Assembly: GCA_012510305.1 (NCBI GenBank)
Contig: JAAZIE010000261.1
Span: 1-7,388 of the forward strand
DNA length: 7,388 nucleotides
Origin: Bacillota bacterium
Lineage (GTDB): Bacteria; Bacillota; Dethiobacteria; DTU022
Reading direction: 5' to 3'
The translations under genes were made by a program, and so were the position numbers. A model generated the notes under the pieces. That model was not told the DNA's origin, did not search any database, and saw nothing but the letters and a program-made list of their open reading frames with translations. This document shows, one piece after another, positions 1 through 5,221 of the stretch (position 1 is its first letter; each line of letters starts with the position of its first letter).

Positions 1-30
1 GGCATTAAGGGAGCCCCAGCCTCCCACAAC

Positions 31-92
31 GTCACCCTGAGCGAAGCGAAGGGTCTCTGCCGGCCCGGCTGCGCCCAGAGGGAACGACCGGT
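31..92. repeat. GA-mismatch hairpin repeat (type B, left copy)
   Basis: GTC precedes a palindrome built as ACCCT (34-38), GA (39-40), GC (41-42), a GAA loop (43-45), GC (46-47), GA (48-49) and AGGGT (50-54), then CTC. The outer 5-bp arms pair, the two GA dinucleotides face each other, and the GCGAAGC core is a sequence known to form a very stable mini-hairpin in DNA. A GC-rich tail with CCGGCCCGG and GAACGA runs to about 92. The same organisation, inverted, occurs twice at 4909-5036. This is a non-coding intergenic repeat; short reading frames through it are artefacts of the repeat. Confidence 0.8.
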
Positions 93-117
93 GTTTTTGA
101 TGGAAGCCTCGCCTTGA

Positions 118-150
118 CGCGTGAGATCCTTCGGGCTGCGCCCTCAGGAT
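118..150. repeat. GA-mismatch hairpin repeat (type A, left copy)
   Basis: The palindrome is ATCCT (126-130), TC, GGGC (133-136), a TGC loop, GCCC (140-143), TC and AGGAT (146-150). Read on the minus strand the TC pairs become GA pairs, matching the copy at 4844-4868 with only the loop changed. It is preceded by GCGTGAG, as the right copy is followed by CTCACGC. It lies directly next to the 24-bp tandem units, whose first unit begins inside its right arm. Confidence 0.85.
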
Positions 151-212
151 GACAGGAAATGAGGCCCTCAGGATGACCGAAAAAGTGGCCCTCAGGATGA
201 CCGAGAACGTGA
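141..212. repeat. 24-bp tandem repeat, three units (left array)
   Basis: Three contiguous 24-bp units start at 141, 165 and 189. Each opens with CCCTCAGGATGAC and ends with 11 more variable bases (AGGAAATGAGG, CGAAAAAGTGG, CGAGAACGTGA). There are no spacers between units, so this is not a CRISPR array. Because 24 bp is eight codons, the array stays open in several frames and creates false short proteins with repeating HPEG or ALRMTE motifs. The same unit family occurs inverted at 4753-4844. Confidence 0.85.
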
Positions 213-397
213 ATCTTGTTGAAATAAATGATCTGCAGCGGTTTGTGCCGCCGGGGTTGGGTCGGGCATGCCCGACCCTTACAATTGGGGCGGTGGCAAA
301 GGGCGCACAAGGGAGATGCACCTGGGGTAGCGGTCAGGCTCTCCCTCCTGTGGCAGCCCCTGTTTTTTATGAAGATGAGCGTGCTGCAAAAGCGCGG
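213..397. other. Intergenic region downstream of lysA
   Basis: I see no gene here. The stretch holds the 20-bp palindrome at 259-278 and otherwise unremarkable sequence. Following lysA transcription (minus strand) I found no stem followed by a T-run, so a conventional intrinsic terminator for the operon is not visible. The palindrome could act as a factor-dependent or processing stem, but that is a guess. Confidence 0.5.
259..278. repeat. Perfect 20-bp palindrome
   Basis: GGGTCGGG - CATG - CCCGACCC is a perfect inverted repeat. It would form an 8-bp GC-rich stem with a CATG loop, or act as a dyad site in DNA. It lies about 120 bp beyond the lysA stop codon and has no T-tract on either side, which argues against a standard intrinsic terminator. 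It may be one more dispersed repeat; this window holds only one copy. Confidence 0.8.
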
Positions 398-1660
398 TTA
401 TATCTTCACCGGGGCGCCGGGGAAGCGCATGGTGGAAAAATAGTCGTCCACCGTTTCAGCCCGGCGGATCAGCTGCACGGTGCCGTCTTCGCGGAGCAGC
501 AGCTCGGCGGGGCGCAGCTTGCCGTTGTAGTTGTAGCCCATGGCATAGCCGTGGGCGCCGGTGTCGTGGATGACGATAAGATCGCCCGGCTCCACTTCGG
601 GCATCGGCCGGTCGACGGCAAACTTGTCCGCATTTTCACAGAGCGAACCGGTGACGTCGTAGATGCGGTCGCGGGGCTGCTCTTCTTTGCCCGGTACGGT
701 GATATGGTGGTAGGCGCCGTAAATGCCCGGCCGCATCAGGTCGGCCATGCAGGCGTCAAGGCCGACATACTCCTTGTATTTGCTGGCCACGTGGCGCACC
801 CGGCTGACCAGGTAACCGTAGGGGCCGGTAACCATGCGTCCGCATTCGAAGACCACGTTGACAGGATCAAGAGCGCTGTCGGCGATAATCTCCCGGTACT
901 GTGCGGCGATCTGTGCCGAAACCTTTTCCAGGTCCACCGTTTTTTCTTCGGGGCGGTAGGGGATGCCCATGCCGCCGCCCAAGTTGATTGTTTCCAGGCG
1001 AAGGCCCGTTTCCCGGTTTATCTCCACGGCCGTCTCGAAGAGCAGGCGCGCGGTATCGGCAAAGCTGTCTTCACTGAGCTCGTTGGAGACGATCATGGTG
1101 TGCAGGCCGAAGCGCCGCGCCCCCTTTTGTTGGGCAGCCCGATAGGCTTTAACCAGCTGAGCCCGGGTAACCCCGTATTTCGCTTCTTTAGGCGAGCCGA
1201 TAATGACGTTGCTGAAGCGGGCCTCGCCGGGGTTGAAGCGAAAAAAGAGCAGCTCGGGGATGCCGGCGCTCTGCTCCAGGGTTTCAATGTGGCCGATGTC
1301 GTCCAAGTTGATCACCGCGCCCAGGCGGGCGGCCTCGACAAACTCTTCCCCGGGGGTGTTGTTCGAGGTAAAGATGATCTCTTCCCCCCGGAAGCCGACC
1401 CTGTGGGCCAGGAGCAGCTCGGGAAGCGAGCTGCAGTCGGCCCCCATCCCTTCTTCTTTCAGGATCTTCAAGATCGCCGGGTTGGGGCAGGCCTTGACGG
1501 CAAAATAGTTTTTGAAGCCCGGCGCCCAGGAGAAAGCGCTGTAAAAAGCGCGGGCGTTTTCCCGGATCGCCTTTTCGTCATAAAGGTGAAAAGGGGTGGG
1601 GTGGGCGGCGGTAATCCGCTCCAGTTCACTTTTGGGCAGCGGTATTTTTTTGCGGTTGAT
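398..1660 (-). CDS. lysA: Diaminopimelate decarboxylase (LysA), probable ATC start
   Basis: LysA is a PLP-dependent, fold-type III enzyme that decarboxylates meso-DAP to L-lysine in the cytoplasm. From the proposed ATC start it has 420 residues, usual for the family. The PLP lysine lies in YFAVKAC (K56), the phosphate-binding glycine loop is GGGMGIPY (about 228-235), ECGRMVTGPYG is at about 272-282, and the catalytic cysteine of the C-terminal barrel is in GSLCENADKF (C341). No ATG, GTG or TTG occurs in this frame between the in-frame dapL stop at 1703-1705 and a TTG at 1471, which lies just after K56 and so cannot be the real start. The best start is ATC at 1658-1660, placed 8 nt after GGGAGG (1669-1674); the encoded NRKKIPLPKSELERI looks like a normal LysA N-terminus. 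It is the last gene of the operon, 42 nt after dapL. Function is confident; the start is not, and a sequencing error (ATG to ATC) is possible. Confidence 0.93.
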   Translation of the reverse strand: MNRKKIPLPKSELERITAAHPTPFHLYDEKAIRENARAFYSAFSWAPGFKNYFAVKACPNPAILKILKEEGMGADCSSLPELLLAHRVGFRGEEIIFTSNNTPGEEFVEAARLGAVINLDDIGHIETLEQSAGIPELLFFRFNPGEARFSNVIIGSPKEAKYGVTRAQLVKAYRAAQQKGARRFGLHTMIVSNELSEDSFADTARLLFETAVEINRETGLRLETINLGGGMGIPYRPEEKTVDLEKVSAQIAAQYREIIADSALDPVNVVFECGRMVTGPYGYLVSRVRHVASKYKEYVGLDACMADLMRPGIYGAYHHITVPGKEEQPRDRIYDVTGSLCENADKFAVDRPMPEVEPGDLIVIHDTGAHGYAMGYNYNGKLRPAELLLREDGTVQLIRRAETVDDYFSTMRFPGAPVKI

Positions 1661-1668
1661 AGTATCAT

Positions 1669-1674
1669 CCTCCC
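1669..1674 (-). promoter_or_regulatory. Ribosome binding site deciding the lysA start
   Basis: GGGAGG on the minus strand lies 8 nt before ATC (1660-1658), ideal spacing for that codon. An out-of-frame ATG (1668-1666) directly abuts the motif with no spacer and leads into a different frame (residues begin MILSTAKK), so it is an unlikely start for lysA. Confidence 0.6.
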
Positions 1675-1702
1675 GTAAACAATGACCAATAAATGAGGCC
1701 CT

Positions 1703-2932
1703 TTATAAGATCAGCCGGTTGGCGATGCTCTCCATCGCTTTTTCAATATCGGCGCGGTGCCCGAAAGCGCTCAGCCGGAAATAGCCCTCTCCCGAGGGAC
1801 CGAAGCCGGAGCCGGGGGTGCCGACGACGTGTGCTTCCTGTAAAAGCCGGTCAAAAAATTCCCAGGAGGTCAGCCCTCCCGGGGTTTTGAGCCAGAGATA
1901 GGGCGCGTTCTCGCCGCCGTAAACGGTGAGGCCCAGCTCCTGCAGTCCCCGCTTGATTATGCGCGAATTTTCCATGTAGTAGCCGATGAGCTCGCGGCAT
2001 TCCCGCAAACCTTCCGGGGAAAGAACCGCCAGGCCGCCGCGCTGGGCGATATTGGAAGCGCCGTTAAAAAAGGTGGTCTGCCGGCGCAGCCAGCAGCGGT
2101 GCACCTCGGCGGGCTCGCCGCCTTCCACCACCAGGGTTTTAGGAACCACGGACCAGCCCAGGCGCACCCCGGTGAAGCCGGCAAACTTGGAGAAGCTGTT
2201 GATCTCGATGGCGCATTCGCGCGCTCCCTCGATCTCAAAGATGGTGCGCGGCAGGCCGGGGTCGGTGATAAATTCGGCGTAGGCGGCATCGAAGATGATC
2301 ACCGCTTTGTGCCGCCGGGCGTAGTCGATGAATTCGCGGAGCTGCCGGTGACCGGCCACCGCCCCGGTGGGATTGTTGGGGCTGCAGAGATAGATCAGGT
2401 CTGCTTTTTGGGCCGGCGGTGCGGGGATGAAGCCGCTCTCTTCACGGCAGGGCATGTAGAGAAAACCGCTGTAGTTATCCCGCTCCCCGTCGTAGGAGCC
2501 GGAGCGGCCGGCGATGACGTTGGAATCGACGTAGACGGGGTAAGCCGGGTCCTGGAAAGCGATGACGCTGTCTGCGCTGAAGATGGACTGGATATTGCCG
2601 GCGTCGGGCTTGGCCCCGTCGCTGATAAAGATCTCGCCGGGGTCGATCTTCGCCCCCAGGCTTTCATAGTAGCGCGAGAGCGCCTCGCGCAGCTCCGTAA
2701 GGCCCTGCTCGTCGCCGTAGCCGGTGTAGGTCTCGGCGGCGGCGAGGCGCTTGACACCCTCCTCGAGCCCCCGGGCGACCCCGGGGGTGAGCGGCTCGGT
2801 GGTGTTGCCGATGCCGAGGCGGTGGATCTGCGTTCCCGGGTTGTCTTTCTGAAAAGCTTTCATCCGGCGTTCGATTTCAGGGAACAGGTAGCCCGCGGTC
2901 AGCTTGCGATAGTGGTGGTTGAGCCGGGCCAT
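1703..2932 (-). CDS. dapL: LL-diaminopimelate aminotransferase (DapL)
   Basis: DapL converts tetrahydrodipicolinate directly to LL-DAP using glutamate as amino donor, bypassing the succinylase/acetylase steps. It is a PLP fold-type I aminotransferase. The 409-residue length is typical. Visible landmarks are the N-terminal LNHHYRKLTAGYLFPEI, the GIGNTTEPLTP segment, the SDGAKPDAGN loop (about 104-113), SPNNPTG with N187, FDAAYAEF with D215 and Y218, the PLP-binding lysine K249 in SFSKFAGFTGVRLGW, and the substrate-carboxylate arginine R386 in YFRLSAFG. The ATG directly follows the dapA stop with no gap; its GGAGG (2944-2948) lies within the end of dapA with an 11-nt spacer, so the two are probably translationally coupled. 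The presence of DapL predicts that dapD, dapC and dapE are dispensable in this organism. Confidence 0.96.
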   Translation of the reverse strand: MARLNHHYRKLTAGYLFPEIERRMKAFQKDNPGTQIHRLGIGNTTEPLTPGVARGLEEGVKRLAAAETYTGYGDEQGLTELREALSRYYESLGAKIDPGEIFISDGAKPDAGNIQSIFSADSVIAFQDPAYPVYVDSNVIAGRSGSYDGERDNYSGFLYMPCREESGFIPAPPAQKADLIYLCSPNNPTGAVAGHRQLREFIDYARRHKAVIIFDAAYAEFITDPGLPRTIFEIEGARECAIEINSFSKFAGFTGVRLGWSVVPKTLVVEGGEPAEVHRCWLRRQTTFFNGASNIAQRGGLAVLSPEGLRECRELIGYYMENSRIIKRGLQELGLTVYGGENAPYLWLKTPGGLTSWEFFDRLLQEAHVVGTPGSGFGPSGEGYFRLSAFGHRADIEKAMESIANRLIL

Positions 2933-3844
2933 TTAAGTCGTTGCCTCCGGTATATCCAAATTTTCCATCGCTTTTTTAATTACAGCGTAGTGCTCTTCTT
3001 TCTCCAGGGGGCAGATGGGCAGGCGGAAAGCCTCCCGGCACCAGCCTTTCATGGACATGGCCGTCTTGATGGGGATGGGGTTGGTCTCGACAAAGCAGGC
3101 TTCGAAAAAGGGCATCAGCTGCTTTTCCAGCCGCCGCGCTTTCTCAAGATCGCCCTCCAGGGCGCTGTGGACCAGCTCCCTGATCCGGCGGGGGATCAGG
3201 TTGGCCGCCACCGAAACAACCCCGTTGCCGCCTGCTTCGATGAGGTCGACGGTCATATTGTCGTCGCCGCTGAGAACGGAGAATTCCCGGTGGCGGATGC
3301 CGATCAGCTCTTTCATCTGGGAAAGGTCGCCCGAAGCCTCCTTGACCCCGACGATATTGTCCTGTTCGCGCATCAGCCTGAGCAGGGTTTGGTTTTCCAG
3401 GTTAACCCCCGTGCGGCTCTTGATATTGTAGGGGATACAGGGGATGGAGACAGACTCGGCGACGGCCTTGAAATGCAGGTAAAGCCCCTTCTGGGTGGGC
3501 CGGACATAGTAAGGGTTCACCAGGAGGACCGCATCCACCCCGGCCTGCTCGGCATGCTGTGAAAGCTGAATCGCCTCGCTGGTGGCGTTGCTGCCGGTGC
3601 CGGCGACTACCGGCACTCTTCCGGCGGCAAATCTCACCGCAAGGTCGATCACCCGGTCATGCTCCCCGTGAGAAAGCGTCGAGCTCTCGCCGGTGGTCCC
3701 GCAGGGGACCAGCCCGTCAATGCCCGACTCGATCTGGTACTCGATCAGTTTTTTAAAAGCGTCGATATCTACCGCTCCCGTGGATGTAAAGGGAGTAACC
3801 AGCGCAGTAAAAACTCCCTGATAACGGTTGTTAATCTTTGACAC
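2933..3844 (-). CDS. dapA: 4-hydroxy-tetrahydrodipicolinate synthase (DapA)
   Basis: DapA condenses pyruvate with L-aspartate semialdehyde, the first committed step of the DAP pathway. It is a class I aldolase-type TIM barrel that usually forms a tetramer. The 303 residues carry the expected active site: GTTGE (T50, T51), Y113 in NPYY, Y139 in PYNIKSRTG, R144 of the same motif, and the Schiff-base lysine K168 in VGVKEASGD. The start is GTG at 3844-3842. An in-frame TAA lies three codons upstream and there is no other usable ATG, GTG or TTG nearby, so this start is well constrained. The gene overlaps the end of dapB by 14 nt. The only purine-rich stretch before it is a G-run that abuts the GTG, so initiation probably relies on ribosomes finishing dapB. 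Confidence 0.96.
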   Translation of the reverse strand: MSKINNRYQGVFTALVTPFTSTGAVDIDAFKKLIEYQIESGIDGLVPCGTTGESSTLSHGEHDRVIDLAVRFAAGRVPVVAGTGSNATSEAIQLSQHAEQAGVDAVLLVNPYYVRPTQKGLYLHFKAVAESVSIPCIPYNIKSRTGVNLENQTLLRLMREQDNIVGVKEASGDLSQMKELIGIRHREFSVLSGDDNMTVDLIEAGGNGVVSVAANLIPRRIRELVHSALEGDLEKARRLEKQLMPFFEACFVETNPIPIKTAMSMKGWCREAFRLPICPLEKEEHYAVIKKAMENLDIPEATT

Positions 3845-4592
3845 CCCCGATTATCGAATTCATCAAATCGCCAATCCCGTAAAGACCGCTGCGGCCGCGG
3901 ATCCACTCGGCGGCGAGAAGAGCGCCTTCGGCGAAACCGCTGCGGTTGCGGGCGTTATGTTCCAGGGTGATGCTGTCCACATCGCTGTCAAAAACGACGC
4001 GGTGTCTGCCGGGGAGCGCCCCCCCCCTGCTCGACGAAACCTGCAGCTCCTCGTCCCTGAGGCGGCGCTGCGGCAGTTCGCCCACCACGGTCTCTTTCCG
4101 GTCGAGTTTATCGATGAGGATACCGGCGATCATTTTAGCGGTGCCCGAAGGGCTGTCCACCTTACGGCGGTGGTGGGACTCGTGAACGAAAGGATCGTAC
4201 TGGGGGAAGCGGTTCATCATCGCCGCCGCCGACTCCACCACCCTGTAGAACAGGTTTACGCCCAGTGAGAAGTTGCCGGCCCAGATCAGGCCGATGCCGC
4301 TCTTTTCAACGATGGCGGCAACCTGCTCCATCCGGTCGTACCACCCCGTTGTGCCGATCACTGCCGGCACCTTCAGCTCGCCGTAGCGGGCGATATTCTC
4401 CACCGCCGCCCGGGGCGAAGTGAAGTCTATTATAACATCGGGCGGCGATTGGAGACAAGCGAACTCCCGGTCAGTTACCTCCGGGGCATCGCTGTGAGGA
4501 TCTACAATTATGGGAACCCGGTGTCCCCGCTCCAGGGCGGCCCGGTGAATCAACGCTCCCATCCGGCCGTAGCCGGCTAGACCGATCTGCAT
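3831..4592 (-). CDS. dapB: 4-hydroxy-tetrahydrodipicolinate reductase (DapB)
   Basis: DapB reduces the DapA product to tetrahydrodipicolinate with NAD(P)H. The 253-residue protein has an N-terminal Rossmann fold with GLAGYGRMG (4-12), the DFTSP loop (57-60 region), GTTGW (80-84) and NFSLGVN (107-113). The catalytic motif is HESHHRRKVDSPSGTA, with the histidine pair H140/H141 and K144, and the conserved C-terminal stretch ends in FAEGALLAAEWI. The acidic residue after the second strand (D31) is not followed by the basic residue that contacts the NADPH phosphate in E. coli DapB, which hints at NADH preference (inference). ATG at 4592-4590 is chosen because AGGAG lies 10 nt upstream and the glycine motif starts at residue 4; a longer in-frame extension to 4670 would run into the promoter. 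This is the first gene of the operon. Confidence 0.95.
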   Translation of the reverse strand: MQIGLAGYGRMGALIHRAALERGHRVPIIVDPHSDAPEVTDREFACLQSPPDVIIDFTSPRAAVENIARYGELKVPAVIGTTGWYDRMEQVAAIVEKSGIGLIWAGNFSLGVNLFYRVVESAAAMMNRFPQYDPFVHESHHRRKVDSPSGTAKMIAGILIDKLDRKETVVGELPQRRLRDEELQVSSSRGGALPGRHRVVFDSDVDSITLEHNARNRSGFAEGALLAAEWIRGRSGLYGIGDLMNSIIGGVKD

Positions 4593-4659
4593 GACTATCC
4601 TGCTCCTCTCTTGGCTGCGTGCTTCTTTCGACAAATTGTGCGATCTGTCCTTTCCGGTA

Positions 4660-4688
4660 ATTATACCCATTCTGCAAATATTTCGCCA
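4660..4688 (-). promoter_or_regulatory. Probable promoter of the dap-lys operon
   Basis: On the minus strand a perfect TATAAT -10 box lies at 4665-4660. Seventeen bases upstream is TGGCGA (4688-4683), a weak match to TTGACA (3 of 6). Transcription would begin near 4653, giving a leader of about 60 nt before the dapB ATG. That is too short for a lysine riboswitch. No operator is evident. Confidence 0.6.
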
Positions 4689-4752
4689 GTCTGTTTTCGG
4701 AAATCCCCCAATAGACCAGGGACGGTGACCTTGGCCGCCCCATTTGCAGTAG

Positions 4753-4844
4753 TCCTGAGGGCCTTCTTCTCGGTCATCCTGCCTCTTTTTCTGTCGTCTT
4801 GAGGGCTTCTTTTACTGTTATCCTGAGGGTCTCTTTTACTGTCA
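4753..4844. repeat. 24-bp tandem repeat, about four units (right array)
   Basis: Units start at 4753, 4777, 4797 and 4821 on the plus strand; three are 24 bp and the second is 20 bp through loss of 4 bp. The consensus opens TCCTGAGGG, then a pyrimidine-rich stretch ending in CTGTCA or close to it. This is the reverse complement of the units at 141-212. More decayed copies may extend left toward 4714, almost reaching the -35 region of the dapB promoter. The array runs straight into the hairpin at 4844-4868. Confidence 0.8.
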
Positions 4845-4875
4845 TCCTGAGGGCGTAGCCCGAAGGATCTCACGC
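4842..4875. repeat. GA-mismatch hairpin repeat (type A, right copy)
   Basis: The palindrome is ATCCT (4844-4848), GA, GGGC (4851-4854), a GTA loop, GCCC (4858-4861), GA and AGGAT (4864-4868), followed by CTCACGC. It is the inverted counterpart of the element at 118-150 and differs inside the palindrome only in the loop. In RNA from the plus strand the opposed GA/GA would form tandem sheared G-A pairs, a stable internal loop. Confidence 0.85.
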
Positions 4876-4908
4876 CTTTGGTCGCAGCCTACATTTAAAA
4901 CCCCGGGT

Positions 4909-5036
4909 GTTCGTTCTGTGCGGCGCCTGGCCGGTCGAGACTCTTCGCTTTGCTCAGAGTGACACGGAGGAGGCTGAGGGCGTTCGTTCTGTGCGGCGCC
5001 GGGCCGGCGGAGACTCTTCGCTTTGCTCAGAGTGAC
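4909..5036. repeat. Type B hairpin repeat, two direct copies with 73-bp period
   Basis: Two 55-bp copies (4909-4963 and 4982-5036) differ at three positions and are joined by an 18-bp linker. Each has a GC-rich head (GTTCGTTCTGTGCGGCGCC) and a hairpin: ACTCT, TC, GC, a TTT loop, GC, TC, AGAGT (4940-4960 and 5013-5033). On the minus strand they read GTC - ACTCT - GA - GC - AAA - GC - GA - AGAGT - CTC, the same plan as the element at 31-57. No gene is present. Confidence 0.85.
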
Positions 5037-5206
5037 GATGTAGGAACTCGGGGCTAAAGGGAAAGCGGCCTTGAGCTCTCGGTGTTCAAGGGATGGAACA
5101 AGGTTTAGGCGAAGCGATAAAGGGTTATCCCCCGCCGAAGCAGAATTAAGATTTAGTATGTTGGGACAATTGATCCCGGCTGCTTTCCTACCGGAAGACA
5201 CTATTC
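5037..5206. other. Upstream region of the acyl-CoA dehydrogenase gene
   Basis: I see no gene and no convincing -35/-10 pair, though a promoter for the downstream gene must lie here or further left. Two small dyads are visible: CCTTGA (5071-5076) with TCAAGG (5088-5093), and GGGA - CAATTGA - TCCC at 5163-5177, about 45 bp before the start codon. The second could be an operator, but nothing identifies a regulator. Confidence 0.35.
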
Positions 5207-5213
5207 AAGGAGG
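5207..5213 (+). promoter_or_regulatory. Strong ribosome binding site fixing the acyl-CoA dehydrogenase start
   Basis: AAGGAGG is followed by an 8-nt spacer and GTG at 5222-5224. It excludes the in-frame GTG at 5213, which begins on the last base of the motif. Confidence 0.85.
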
Positions 5214-5221
5214 TGCTTTCT

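Noticed and set aside
141..212. CRISPR array
   Set aside because: Units are contiguous 24-mers with no unique spacers, and no cas gene is present.
32..310. Small protein with repeated HPEG motifs on the minus strand
   Set aside because: Entirely a translation of the palindromic and 24-bp repeats, whose eight-codon period keeps frames open; not a real gene.
398..1471. lysA starting at TTG 1471
   Set aside because: This would remove the N-terminal strand and the PLP-binding lysine (K56 of the longer form), leaving an inactive protein; conserved LysA sequence continues upstream.
149..1678. A 509-codon plus-strand reading frame across lysA
   Set aside because: It is antisense to lysA, begins inside the 24-bp array and has no family-like motifs; a shadow of GC-rich codon use.
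2099..3562. A 487-codon plus-strand reading frame across dapL and dapA
   Set aside because: Antisense to two well-recognised genes and spans their junction; no recognisable domain.
4593..4653. Lysine riboswitch in the dapB leader
   Set aside because: The leader from the TATAAT-type promoter is only about 60 nt, far shorter than an L-box, and no terminator hairpin is seen.
31..5036. Composite transposon carrying the dap-lys operon
   Set aside because: The flanking modules are inverted, but there is no transposase or target-site duplication; these look like dispersed intergenic repeats.
4842..5201. 119-codon minus-strand frame containing CHSEQSEES-like sequence
   Set aside because: Translation of the hairpin repeats at 4842-5036, a known class of artefactual protein.
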